64,000 nt of DNA, from the NCBI RefSeq assembly GCF_000426865.1, contig NZ_AUGE01000001.1:372001-436000 (forward strand), given 5' to 3'. The stretch comes from Citrifermentans bremense R1 (lineage in GTDB: Bacteria > Desulfobacterota > Desulfuromonadia > Geobacterales > Geobacteraceae). The number at the start of each line of letters is the position of its first letter. Position 1 is the first letter of the stretch. Of the stretch, positions 1-7,819 are shown piece by piece. The position numbers and the translations under genes are program-made. The notes beneath the pieces are model-generated. The model did no database searches, was not told where the DNA came from, and worked only from the letters and a program-made list of their open reading frames with translations.

Positions 1-267
1 CTGGAGCGGGACGGCACTTTGCAGAAGGCCGATCTGCACCGGTGCCTGAACGAGAATCTGAAGGTGGTCAGGGAGTACAGCGAGCATGTGATCGCGGAAA
101 ACCCCAACCGCACCTTCACTGCCTACACCTCGATCAGGCATTGTCTTTATCTCTATAACCAGGAGAAATTCGAGCGGATCTTGTCGAGAAGAAACAGGGA
201 GCGCTTCGCGGCATGGCTGAAGGTAAACCCGACAACGCAGCAGCTTGTTAATCCGGCTTCAGTTTAA
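1..267 (+). CDS. C-terminal fragment of an unidentified protein
   Basis: The frame is open from base 1 to a TAA at 265-267, so the gene starts left of the window and only its last 88 codons are visible. The fragment is hydrophilic and rich in Arg, Asn and Glu, with no membrane segment and no motif I recognise. It converges on the exporter operon that ends at 289. The TTG at 19 is unlikely to be the start because the frame stays open upstream. Function unknown. Confidence 0.5.
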   Translation: MERDGTLQKADLHRCLNENLKVVREYSEHVIAENPNRTFTAYTSIRHCLYLYNQEKFERILSRRNRERFAAWLKVNPTTQQLVNPASV

Positions 268-288
268 TCGCGGGTCGCCTCCCGGCCC

Positions 289-1482
289 TTAGCGCGCGGC
301 AAAGACCGAGGTCGCCCGCAGCTTTAATACCGGACGCGCGCTGAGCGCAGCGGCTACCACACTGACGACCAATACCATGGCAGAGCCGAACAGCGGTGTG
401 TACCACATCATTCTGAACGGATAACCCGCCATGACAGCCGCTTCGCCGGCAATACCACACAAACCGATACCCAACCCGGTGCCGATCAAGGCGCATACCC
501 CCGCCTGCGCAAACACCATCAGGAGCAGCACCCGCGGCGTAGTCCCCATCGCGGTCAGCACCGCATACTGCCGCAGGTTCTCCTGGGTGAAGATGTACAA
601 CATAATCCCTGTCACACCGAAACCCACCGACAACGCCAAAGAAAGCATGGCCGCAATGTCGCCTACGTCTTCCGAATTGACCAGGAGCCAGCGCACCGTA
701 TCCGCCTTGAAATCGGCCGAGGTGCGGGCCCGGAAACCTGTCGCCTCCTGAATGCGCCGGGCCAGTTCCTGGGCGGTTACTGCCTGAGCGGCGCTGGCAA
801 GGACAAAGGTTAGTCTGCGCCGTTCAGGCGGCAAGATCCTTTCGGCGTTGCCGAGCGCAAGATAGATCAGCGGCCGCGGCGGAAAACGCGGCACCCCCTG
901 CGACACTCCCACCACGACGACGCGATGGTCGTTGACCAGCAAATCATCGCCGGACCGCAATTCCCTGCTCGGCACTTCGAGATGCGGACCGTCGTGCGGC
1001 CACTGGTCGGCGGGGTTCGCAGGAGTAGCCAGCTTTCCACTGGTACCGCCGGGATCGACGACCACGGTATCGGGCTGGCGGAGCAGGCGTGAAGAAACGC
1101 CATTCCCTATGGGAGGCACGCCGGCGAGGGTAGCGTCATCGACTCCGATCACCTGGAAGGGCTGGAAGCGCCCGTTCGGAAAGCGCACCTCCGCCGTCCC
1201 CAAGGCGAGCGGCACCCCGGCTTTCACACCGGCGACGCTGCGCACGCGGTTCAGCGCGGACCACGGCATGTTGCATGCCTGGTCGACCGAACTCACCGCA
1301 GGGTCCATGACCCAGACGTCTGCGGTTCCGTTCTCCGTGAGTAGCGCGAATCCCCTCGTCATGAAACCGGCAAAATACGAGGCCGCGAAGGTGACTAGAA
1401 ACGATGTGAAGGCGATACCGAAGACGAGTCCGGCGAATTTTCCCCGGTCGCCGAAGAGCATCTTGAGAGCGACGTAGATCAT
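289..1482 (-). CDS. ABC exporter permease, FtsX/MacB-DevC type
   Basis: A 397-residue membrane protein. One N-terminal membrane segment (about residues 16-40) is followed by a roughly 230-residue periplasmic region and three C-terminal membrane segments, the FtsX-fold layout of MacB and DevC permeases. It should pair with the ATPase at 3858-4574, the adaptor at 2929-3861 and the outer-membrane channel at 1484-2932 to expel a substrate across both membranes. The frame continues upstream into the preceding gene, but the ATG at 1482 lies 1 bp after that gene's stop and begins a normal membrane-protein N terminus (MIYVALKML), so I chose it. It is the last gene of a tightly packed operon. The substrate cannot be told from sequence. 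Confidence 0.85.
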   Translation of the reverse strand: MIYVALKMLFGDRGKFAGLVFGIAFTSFLVTFAASYFAGFMTRGFALLTENGTADVWVMDPAVSSVDQACNMPWSALNRVRSVAGVKAGVPLALGTAEVRFPNGRFQPFQVIGVDDATLAGVPPIGNGVSSRLLRQPDTVVVDPGGTSGKLATPANPADQWPHDGPHLEVPSRELRSGDDLLVNDHRVVVVGVSQGVPRFPPRPLIYLALGNAERILPPERRRLTFVLASAAQAVTAQELARRIQEATGFRARTSADFKADTVRWLLVNSEDVGDIAAMLSLALSVGFGVTGIMLYIFTQENLRQYAVLTAMGTTPRVLLLMVFAQAGVCALIGTGLGIGLCGIAGEAAVMAGYPFRMMWYTPLFGSAMVLVVSVVAAALSARPVLKLRATSVFAAR

Positions 1483-1483
1483 T

Positions 1484-2932
1484 TCACTCACCCTCCCCGT
1501 CTGGAACGCTCCACCCCCCGCCGAGCGCCTTGTACAAAGCAACCAGGGCGAGCAAAAGGTTTGTCTCGCTCTGCGCCAGCTCGCCTTGCGCCTGTAACAG
1601 GTTGCGCTCAGCCACGAGCACCTCACGGAAGTCCGTGAGCCCGCCCTGGTACCGCCCACGGGCGAAAACGACACTAAGCCTATCTGCGTCCACCGCCTTT
1701 ATCAGGGCTGCGCGCCTGTCCGCTTCATCCCGGTAACCGGCGAGGGCATTCTCCATGTCCTCCAGGGCGTCCAGGATCACCCGCCGGTACGCGATCAAGG
1801 CCTGCTGCTCTTGGGCGTCGCGCACCTCGATCCTGGCCACGATCCTGCCGCGCTGGAAGATCGGCCAGATGATGGAGGGACCGATCGACCACAACACGCT
1901 GCCGCGGTCGAAGAAGTCGCCAAACTCCTCGCTAGCCAGGGCGAGAGAACCCGACACGACGAACCTCGGGTAGAGATCGGCTTTCGCAACGCCCACCCTG
2001 GCCGAAGCCGCGGCTAGCTGCCTCTCGGCCCTGCGCAAGTCGGGCCGCTGGCGCAGGATATCCGATGGCGCCCCGACAGGCGGCATGCCAGAGGGGACGG
2101 GGATGATGCTTTCCGGTTGCAGTTCGCCGGCAAATGCACCTGGGGCCTCGCCCAGGAGCACGCCCAGACGGTGCAGCGCTTTCCGGTAGGAAAGGTCCAG
2201 CGATGGTAGCAGCGAGGCTCTCCGCTCGACCTCTGCCTCTGCCCGCACGACATCGAGATCGGTTGCCATCCCGGCGGCAAATCGCGCGCGAAGCAAGGCG
2301 AGACTTTCCCTCTGAACGGCGACGCTAGTGGTTGCGATACGGCTTTGCCTTTGGATTCCCCGGAGTTCGAAGTAGTTTCTCGACACCTCCGCGATTAAAG
2401 TAAGAACGACGCCCCCGCGCTCGTAGAGCGCCGACTCGAGATCGGCCTGCACCGCCTCGACCGCCCGACGCTTGCCGCCGAAAAGGTCGAGTTCCCAGCT
2501 GGCATCGAAACCGGCCTGGAAGAGGTTCTCCGTCCCTGGAGGCTCCACCTCCCCGCCCGGTCGCACCAACACGGGGTTGGGCGCGTTCCTGCTCTCCCGT
2601 TCCCTGGTAAAGGAGCCCCTGGCATCAAACGAGGGGGCCAAGGAACCCGTTGCCGCTCCCCTGCGGGCCCGTGCTTCCAGGACCCGTGCTTCAGCCAGCC
2701 TCACATCCGGGTTCGCCCGCAGAGCGCGATCGATCAAAGCGTTGAGCAGGGGATCTCCGAATGCGCTCCACCAGGGGGTTTCCGCCGTCACGAGCGGGGC
2801 ACCGGCTTCCTCCCCCGTGCTCCAGCGTGGCGGCAGGTCCGGCCTCGGGGGGCGGTAGTCGGCCGAAACCGCGCACCCCGCAAGGAGGAGGCAGAGTGCG
2901 GCGGCAAAGATGCGACCGCGCCGCGCCGTCAC
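1484..2932 (-). CDS. outer-membrane efflux lipoprotein, NodT/TolC family
   Basis: The outer-membrane channel of a tripartite exporter. A GTG start at 2932 overlaps the adaptor gene's stop (GTGA) and gives a 482-residue protein. Its signal peptide ends in a lipobox (LLAGC), so it should be acylated on Cys. The rest has the two-fold repeated alpha-helical barrel composition of the NodT family (start 'YRPPRPDLPPRW', a mid-protein RPDLRRAERQLAAA helix, C-terminal 'LLLALVALYKALGGGW'). The operon also encodes the adaptor, ATPase and permease. In-frame codons continue upstream of the GTG, but those residues do not look like a signal peptide. Confidence 0.9.
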   Translation of the reverse strand: MTARRGRIFAAALCLLLAGCAVSADYRPPRPDLPPRWSTGEEAGAPLVTAETPWWSAFGDPLLNALIDRALRANPDVRLAEARVLEARARRGAATGSLAPSFDARGSFTRERESRNAPNPVLVRPGGEVEPPGTENLFQAGFDASWELDLFGGKRRAVEAVQADLESALYERGGVVLTLIAEVSRNYFELRGIQRQSRIATTSVAVQRESLALLRARFAAGMATDLDVVRAEAEVERRASLLPSLDLSYRKALHRLGVLLGEAPGAFAGELQPESIIPVPSGMPPVGAPSDILRQRPDLRRAERQLAAASARVGVAKADLYPRFVVSGSLALASEEFGDFFDRGSVLWSIGPSIIWPIFQRGRIVARIEVRDAQEQQALIAYRRVILDALEDMENALAGYRDEADRRAALIKAVDADRLSVVFARGRYQGGLTDFREVLVAERNLLQAQGELAQSETNLLLALVALYKALGGGWSVPDGEGE

Positions 2933-3861
2933 GGCTTCCCGACCCGTGGCGCCCGACTTCCTGCACATTCCGGCGCAACCTGTATCCACACGTCCATCTG
3001 CTGGCCGATATAGACTTCCGGCAACCGCTCTGGGTCGAAGCGGTAGATGACCTGCAGCACCCTGGTGTCGGCACGCTCGGTGCTGCTGCCGGTAAGCGAG
3101 GTCTTGCGCACCAGGGACGGTTCGATGCGCATGAAATGCAATGAGGTGCGGAGATTTGGATTGCCCGGGACCGAAGCAACCGCAGCAGCACCCGCTCGCA
3201 CCCGCCAGGCGTCATGCTCGTCGACGTCCACGCGTAGGTGAAACTGCCGGTCGTCGCCCAATACCAATAACGGAGTTGAGGGAGCGCCGCTGGGCGCGAA
3301 TTCACCCGGCCGCACCTCCACCCGCAGGATTCGCCCCGGTTCCGGCGCCCGGATGGTGCGGCGGCTGGTCTCCGCCTTGAGTTGATCGATCTCCGCTTGG
3401 GCTCCTTCCAAAGCCGCCAAGGCTATGGCGACGGCAGCACGACGTGTCTCTAGCTCCTCTAGGCTTATCGCCCGGCGGTCGGGCACGCTGTCCGCTATCC
3501 TTAGCTGAACCCTGGCCTGCTCGAACCGGGCTGCCGCCTCCTTTTTTCTGGCAAGAGCCGGCGGGAACCGGGCCCGCAGGTCGCGGTCGTCGATCTGCAA
3601 AAGAGGCTCCCCCGCCCTCACCCAGTCGCCCCATTTTACGAAAACCGTCTTTACAATGCCCGGCACCGGCGTCCCGACAGCGACATTCCCGCTGCTCGGC
3701 TCGATGATGCCGGCACCAGCGACGAAAGAGGTAAAGGGCCCGGCAACCGGCTGCACAGCAGGGCGGTCGGGCTGCGTAGGGCGATTTTCCCTGATGACCG
3801 CGACTACGCCGATAGCCAGACCGACGGCGGCTAGGATGGGAAGAAGATAGCGGCGGCTCAC
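2929..3861 (-). CDS. HlyD/DevB-type periplasmic adaptor of ABC exporter
   Basis: A 310-residue membrane-fusion protein with one N-terminal membrane anchor (residues 5-23). A lipoyl/barrel-sandwich half (residues about 50-90) is followed by a coiled-coil hairpin of about 90 residues, the second lipoyl half ('TIRAPEPGRILRVEVRPGE') and a beta-barrel domain. It should bridge the inner-membrane permease/ATPase and the NodT-type channel. It overlaps the ATPase gene by 4 bp (ATGA) and the channel gene by 4 bp (GTGA), so translation is probably coupled. Its short length and one-gene-per-component order fit DevBCA-type exporters. Confidence 0.88.
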   Translation of the reverse strand: MSRRYLLPILAAVGLAIGVVAVIRENRPTQPDRPAVQPVAGPFTSFVAGAGIIEPSSGNVAVGTPVPGIVKTVFVKWGDWVRAGEPLLQIDDRDLRARFPPALARKKEAAARFEQARVQLRIADSVPDRRAISLEELETRRAAVAIALAALEGAQAEIDQLKAETSRRTIRAPEPGRILRVEVRPGEFAPSGAPSTPLLVLGDDRQFHLRVDVDEHDAWRVRAGAAAVASVPGNPNLRTSLHFMRIEPSLVRKTSLTGSSTERADTRVLQVIYRFDPERLPEVYIGQQMDVWIQVAPECAGSRAPRVGKP

Positions 3862-4574
3862 GGTGACGTCTCCCGCGTCCGTCCCGGGTGCGCCTCGACG
3901 AGCATGCCGTCTTCCAGATGAGCGATGCGGTCGGCAAACCGGAACAGGCGGATATCGTGTGTCACCACAACCACTGCCCGGTCCGGCGCGAGCGCCTCGC
4001 GACGCAGCATCTCCATCACGTGGTCCCCCGAGGCATGGTCGAGGTTGCTGGTAGGCTCGTCACAAAGAAGAATTTTAGGGCCATGCACCAACGCACGCGC
4101 TACCGCCACCCGCTGCTGCTCTCCACCGCTCAGTTGGTCCGGCAGCGCATCCGCTCTCCCGCCGAGGCCAATAGCATCCAACATGCGCCGGGCTTTCAAG
4201 GCAGCGTCCGTACGCGAAATCCCGTTGATCAGCATCGGCACCGCGACGTTTTCCGCGGCAGTAAGCGATGGCAGTAGATTGAAGGCTTGAAACACAAAGC
4301 CGATGGCCCTGCCCCGGAAACGGGCTCGTTCGGTCGCGCTGAAATCCCGGTACACGTGGTCGAGAACCGCACACTCCCCGTCATCCGGATCGAGGATTCC
4401 GGCTATCAGTGAAAGAAGAGTAGTCTTACCGCTGCCGGAAGGCCCGACCAGCATAAGCACTTCCCCGTAGCGAATTTCAAGATCCACGCCCCGCAATGCA
4501 TGCACACGAGCAGCACCGGTACCGTAGGATTTTGTCACCCCTTTACAATTGACAACGGTACCATACGTATCCAT
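3858..4574 (-). CDS. ABC exporter ATPase, MacB/LolD/DevA type
   Basis: A 238-residue ATP-binding subunit. Walker A is GPSGSGKTT (residues about 44-52), the signature is LSGGEQQR, Walker B is ILLCDEPTSNLD, and a switch His follows (VVVTHD). The LolD/MacB-type signature and the exporter partners downstream assign it to the FtsX-permease class. It is the first gene of the operon ATPase-adaptor-channel-permease, with 4-bp overlaps at the first two junctions. An ATG start at 4574 gives a normal N terminus. No clear -10/-35 was recognised in the 110 bp upstream before the hairpin at 4689-4728. Confidence 0.9.
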   Translation of the reverse strand: MDTYGTVVNCKGVTKSYGTGAARVHALRGVDLEIRYGEVLMLVGPSGSGKTTLLSLIAGILDPDDGECAVLDHVYRDFSATERARFRGRAIGFVFQAFNLLPSLTAAENVAVPMLINGISRTDAALKARRMLDAIGLGGRADALPDQLSGGEQQRVAVARALVHGPKILLCDEPTSNLDHASGDHVMEMLRREALAPDRAVVVVTHDIRLFRFADRIAHLEDGMLVEAHPGRTRETSP

Positions 4575-4688
4575 GACGCCCTCGCATTCACTTGATTGTC
4601 AAACCGAACAAGTTTACAGCAAACCCCATTCAGCCGCAGACGGTAACCGCAAAGAAACGGCTGCGACGTCGGTTCACCTTTCGACTAA

Positions 4689-4728
4689 AAAGGGGGAGAT
4701 CTGTCGGCAAAACCAGATCTCCCCCTTT
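4689..4728 (-). terminator. rho-independent terminator after the entericidin-like gene
   Basis: A perfect 14-bp inverted repeat (AAAGGGGGAGATCT with its complement) has a 12-nt loop. Read on the minus strand it is followed by T residues. It separates the small lipoprotein gene at 4760-4894 from the exporter operon. Confidence 0.85.
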
Positions 4729-4759
4729 ATTCAATCTTCGACTTGACACCAGCTAGGGA

Positions 4760-4894
4760 CTACTTCCCGGACGAATTCTCTATCGATCTTCCGCCGCTTT
4801 GCATGTCTTGGCCGACACCTTTCACGGTATGGCAGGCTGACATGGTCACCATATAGGCCAGGACAACGATTGCACCTGCAATTTTGCGTTTCAT
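4760..4894 (-). CDS. entericidin A/B-family small lipoprotein
   Basis: A 44-residue protein. It starts MKRKIAGAIVVLAY, has a lipobox-like MSAC with Cys at residue 21, and then the entericidin hallmark HTVKGVGQDMQSGGRSIEN. Entericidins are tiny membrane lipoproteins linked in enterobacteria to stationary-phase lysis (EcnB toxin, EcnA antidote). Whether this one is toxin or antidote cannot be decided. The shine-dalgarno AAAGGAGAA sits 5 nt before the ATG. A perfect TATAAT lies about 65 bp upstream and a terminator follows. No second copy was seen beside it. Confidence 0.85.
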   Translation of the reverse strand: MKRKIAGAIVVLAYMVTMSACHTVKGVGQDMQSGGRSIENSSGK

Positions 4895-4959
4895 AGCTTT
4901 CTCCTTTTGACGTTCCGTGCTATCTCGCCGGTCACGTTATTAACTTCATCCCATTAGTC

Positions 4960-4989
4960 ATTATATAATTTAAAAGGATCATGCCGCAA
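4960..4989 (-). promoter_or_regulatory. sigma70-type promoter for the entericidin-like gene
   Basis: On the minus strand a perfect -10 hexamer TATAAT (4960-4965) is separated by 18 bp from TTGCGG (4984-4989), a weak -35. The predicted start would be near 4953, giving a 5' leader of about 60 nt. The phased repeat array begins about 40 bp upstream of the -35. Confidence 0.5.
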
Positions 4990-5030
4990 CGCTTGCCGAC
5001 TCCTCTCCCCGCTAGACAAAACTGTGAAAT

Positions 5031-5336
5031 TGCAGGTGACATTTTCTGCACCCAAAAGACGCTTACTTTCGCCAGATGCTGCTTTCCTGCGCCAAGTGAC
5101 GTTTTTCCCCTCTAAGTGACACTTTTTCGGTCCAAGTGATGTTTTTTTGCTCCAAGTGATGCTTTTGGGCTAAAAAGTGACGGTTTTTTCTTTCAAGTAA
5201 CACTTTTTAAGAAAAAAGTGACGTTTGAACGAAAAAAATGACATTTTTTATTGAGAAAGTAACACTTGGCTCAAAAAAATGACATTTTTTTGGAGGAAGT
5301 GATACTTTCGGCGAAAAAACTATCTTTGGAAGAGGG
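5031..5336. repeat. 15-copy degenerate tandem array, 20/21-bp period
   Basis: Each unit carries a core like AAGTGACRYTTTTT. The G/A of the GAC-type core recurs at 5038, 5058, 5078, 5098, 5118, 5138, 5158, 5179, 5199, 5220, 5240, 5261, 5281, 5301 and 5321, always 20 or 21 bp apart. Outer units are most degraded. The period is not a multiple of three and stops occur in all frames, so it is non-coding. T or A tracts recur every two helical turns, which predicts intrinsic curvature. It lies between the promoter of the entericidin-like gene and the terminator of the gene at 5421-6035. Confidence 0.9.
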
Positions 5337-5361
5337 AAGGAGAAGCACTGGCTGAGAAATT

Positions 5362-5408
5362 AAAAAAAACCGCCCTTTTGGATCTCGATCTCCAAAGGGA
5401 CAGGGCGT
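5362..5408 (-). terminator. terminator of the gene at 5421-6035
   Basis: On the minus strand a hairpin built from CCCTTTGGA...TCCAAAAGGG with outer CGCCC/GGGCG pairing is followed by a run of eight T residues. It lies directly after the hypothetical gene's stop. Confidence 0.75.
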
Positions 5409-5420
5409 GTAGGGAGAGCT

Positions 5421-6035
5421 TCAGGCAGGGTTGACGCTTTGAAAATAGGACCAAGGGCCGGTAGTATTGCCTCGGATGCCCCTGATCTTAAACCAGTTGA
5501 CCTTGGTGCGGTTCAACCCGGTTATGGGTAGCCTTTTGCAGCTAAGTGAGAATAACGCAAGCCTCCAGTTCGACTCTACATTGGGATCGCCGTCACAGAC
5601 CCAAAGCTCGTATCCCTTTGCGCCCTCAACCTTGCCAACGTTCGCGAACAGGTTCCCTTGCGGATCGAAAAACACCTTGAAGCCATGAGGAGAGTCGATG
5701 TTGTGTGAACTAGCGGCGGCCTTCTCCGGAGGTTTGCCGAAACCAAGTTTCTCCATCACGGTCGGATCTTTCACCGAAAGGATTTTGGCGATACCGTGGA
5801 GAATGGTGAGGTTCTGGTTCATCACCACACGTTCCGCCTCGCACGCCTTCACCTTTTCCGGATCCCCTTTCAGCGAGGCGGTGTAAGTCGCCTCGTACCG
5901 ATTGTGGTCGGTGCCCAAGCTCTCGGGATTGGGACACAGCGACAGCATGTAGGCGAACTTTTCCTCGGTGAACACCTCTGTCAGCGCAGCGGATTTCGCA
6001 ATCACTTCGGAATGGCTATCATGATTTCCAGGCAT
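5421..6035 (-). CDS. hypothetical protein with fibronectin-III-like C-terminal half
   Basis: A 204-residue soluble protein with no signal peptide. Residues 1-105 are mostly helical and unrecognised. Residues about 110-204 (from 'HGFKVFFDPQGNLFANV' through 'WRLALFSLSCKRLPITGL' to 'KIRGIRGNTTGPWS') read like a fibronectin type III beta-sandwich, with the usual late 'RGxxGxxGPWS' strand. I chose the ATG at 6035 because a strong AAGGAGG lies 8 nt upstream. The in-frame GTG at 6044 would overlap that ribosome-binding site. Function unknown. Confidence 0.7.
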   Translation of the reverse strand: MPGNHDSHSEVIAKSAALTEVFTEEKFAYMLSLCPNPESLGTDHNRYEATYTASLKGDPEKVKACEAERVVMNQNLTILHGIAKILSVKDPTVMEKLGFGKPPEKAAASSHNIDSPHGFKVFFDPQGNLFANVGKVEGAKGYELWVCDGDPNVESNWRLALFSLSCKRLPITGLNRTKVNWFKIRGIRGNTTGPWSYFQSVNPA

Positions 6036-6184
6036 GCGAACCACCTCCTTGATTAAGTTGCTCCAATACTACAAACACCTTCCCCGATGGCAAGAAATTT
6101 TTTTCGCTCTTCCCTAATTTTAACTCCTCTCCAGGAAGAACGCTTTGCGGCTCCCCCCCTCTCTCGCCTGTCGTGGGCGAAAAA

Positions 6185-6237
6185 AAGGGGGCGACCAACT
6201 GACAGGACAAATTCGTCATGCCAGAGGCTGCCCCCTT
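6185..6237 (-). terminator. possible terminator of the DUF3553 gene
   Basis: An 8-bp GC stem (AAGGGGGC/GCCCCCTT) has a long loop of about 37 nt. It is followed on the minus strand by TTTTTT and sits just after the gene at 6259-6528. The long loop makes it less certain. Confidence 0.45.
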
Positions 6238-6258
6238 GTCATCGTGTTTTAGGTCGGG

Positions 6259-6528
6259 TTATTTGGCGCCGGCCGCCTGCTTGGCGGTAACAGCCTTTTT
6301 GCGCGGAGCCTTGGCCTTGATCCCATCTTTTTCGACCACCGGATTGGCCGCAATATACGAACCGGGCTCGGCCGGCACAAGGCTGGCAAAATGGGTGCTG
6401 GCGATCTTGCGGGTGGTCCCGTCGTTGAAGTGGATAGATACGCGGTAATCGCTGACCTCGACCACTTTTCCGACCCCCCATTCAACTGCAGAGCAATGGC
6501 TGACTACGTCTCCTCTTCTGATGGACAT
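6259..6528 (-). CDS. DUF3553 family protein
   Basis: An 89-residue protein. Residues 3-52 (RRGDVVSHCSAVEWGVGKVVEV, then DYRVSIHFNDGTTRKI) match the DUF3553 pattern, a small SH3/Tudor-like barrel similar to the RNA-polymerase-interacting domain of CarD. The remaining tail is basic and Ala/Lys-rich (KAKAPRKKAVTAKQAAGAK), which could contact nucleic acid. The ATG at 6528 is preceded by TAAGGGAGA. The family's molecular role is not established. The gene looks monocistronic. Confidence 0.75.
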   Translation of the reverse strand: MSIRRGDVVSHCSAVEWGVGKVVEVSDYRVSIHFNDGTTRKIASTHFASLVPAEPGSYIAANPVVEKDGIKAKAPRKKAVTAKQAAGAK

Positions 6529-6730
6529 CTCGATTCTCCCTTACCTGGTTAGCAACGTTTACTTCGAATGACCCGGATCGCAACCATACGCATGCCGGCG
6601 GCTTGCGAGGTCGAAAGCGGGTTCGAACGTTATCGTGACGGGAAATGGTTCCGTAGCTGCTAAGAGATGCTCGAAGTGGCCGTGACAGCAAGGCTAAAAG
6701 GTAGGAACGACTACGGGAACCGCTACAAAA

Positions 6731-6765
6731 GACGAGGCCCCTGTTTTATTGACAGGGGCCTCGTC
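6731..6765 (-). terminator. terminator of the cold-shock gene
   Basis: A perfect 14-bp stem (GACGAGGCCCCTGT and its complement) has a 7-nt loop. It lies downstream of the cold-shock gene on the minus strand. The T-run after it is short (TCTTTTG), so efficiency is uncertain. Confidence 0.7.
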
Positions 6766-6820
6766 CGTTAGTGAGCCGTATGACGGTGCAGGAACCGATG
6801 GTCCTGCCAGGTGGCTGAAT

Positions 6821-7021
6821 CTAGACCCTGGTCACGTTGGCAGCCTGAAGACCTTTCGGCCCCCTGACTACGTCGAAGGTGACGCTGTCGCCTTCAACAA
6901 GGGATTTGAATCCTTCGCCGGTGATAGCGGAGAAGTGGCAGAAAACATCGTCGCCGTTTTCCTGCTCGAGAAAACCAAAACCCTTGCTGTCGTTAAACCA
7001 TTTTACAGTTCCGTTTGCCAT
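6821..7021 (-). CDS. cold-shock protein, CspA family
   Basis: A 66-residue single cold-shock domain. It has both nucleic-acid-binding motifs, KGFGFL (RNP1) and DVFCHF (RNP2), in the frame [11 protein letters not shown]...AANVTRV, and normal family length. It should bind single-stranded RNA/DNA and act as an RNA chaperone. In RNP2 the usual VFVHF is VFCHF, a Cys for Val. It is followed by a strong hairpin. The upstream 327 bp is AT-rich and could include a structured 5' leader. Confidence 0.95.
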   Translation of the reverse strand: MANGTVKWFNDSKGFGFLEQENGDDVFCHFSAITGEGFKSLVEGDSVTFDVVRGPKGLQAANVTRV

Positions 7022-7348
7022 TACTTTATATCTCCAAAATTTCTGAATTTACCCGGAGTTGTTCCAGATTGAATCTCATCGTAACAGCTTCGAATCTACA
7101 TAGCAAGCTATTTAAATATCGTTAAACCCTCCCTGGCGCGCTTTGAAAGCTGCACCGCCTTAGTTTCAAGTCACAGGAAGGGGCTTTACTAAGCTCATAG
7201 CGCATCTTATTTAACGATTGATAACAACCATTTAACCTGCAGAAACTGAATCGGTTTTTTCAAAAAAGATGAGGGAATTTCAAATCAACTTGCTATTGCA
7301 TCATTTGTCATAGACAATAGCCCCGCTTCATACAATTGAGGAGATCAT
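7022..7348. other. AT-rich intergenic region between divergent genes
   Basis: A 327-bp region between the cold-shock gene (minus) and the small gene at 7349 (plus). It must hold both promoters. I see long T/A-rich stretches but no promoter, operator or hairpin I would defend. Confidence 0.4.
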
Positions 7349-7528
7349 ATGGCAAAGCCCAATTTCAAATTTCAAAAGCGCCAGAAAGAACTGGATAGAA
7401 AAAAGAAGCAGGACGAAAAGATGCAACGCAAGCAGGAAAGGGAGACTGCTTCGACCAAGGACGATTCCGATGCAGTCCCGGCACCTGAAGAAGATGCCCT
7501 TCCCCTTCCGATAACCACTTCACACTGA
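7349..7528 (+). CDS. small charged conserved-type protein (59 aa)
   Basis: A 59-residue protein. It has a very basic N-terminal half (MAKPNFKFQKRQKELDRKKKQDEK) and an acidic, Pro-rich tail ending in TTSH. I recognise this type as a small hypothetical common in proteobacteria (a KPNF/YxFxKRQKEL start) but know no function. A ribosome-binding site GAGGAG lies 5 nt before the ATG, and a hairpin with T-run at 7568-7619 follows. The basic N terminus may bind RNA or DNA; this is inference. Confidence 0.7.
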   Translation: MAKPNFKFQKRQKELDRKKKQDEKMQRKQERETASTKDDSDAVPAPEEDALPLPITTSH

Positions 7529-7567
7529 CCCCCACGACTTGCCCCTGCCACTTCTTCGGTCAACCCG

Positions 7568-7619
7568 GACCGACACGGTAAGAGGCGCAGAAGCGACCAG
7601 CGCCGGGGTCGGTCTTTTT
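7568..7619 (+). terminator. terminator after the 59-aa gene
   Basis: GACCGAC pairs with GTCGGTC across a 33-nt interior that can extend the stem, followed by TTTTT. It lies 40 bp after the small gene's stop. Confidence 0.55.
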
Positions 7620-7819
7620 CACGTCTGCCAATCAGCTCTTGAATTCTGCCCCGCCCGATAGTATCTTTCACATCCCCTTGCCCACCTGGCAATCCTTCGG
7701 GATCTGCACTTGTAAAGCCGTTGCCGGGAGTTCCATGGGTCCGGCCCACGACGTCGAGGGGGGATCCCTGCCTTTCCATGACATGACAGGATCTGCTATT
7801 GCGAACAGGGAGATTTTAA

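Noticed and set aside
5031-5336. CRISPR array
   Set aside because: The units are contiguous and degenerate at 20-21 bp with no constant repeat plus unique spacer pattern, and no cas gene is present.
6035-6044. GTG start at 6044 for the hypothetical gene
   Set aside because: It overlaps the AAGGAGG that serves the ATG at 6035.
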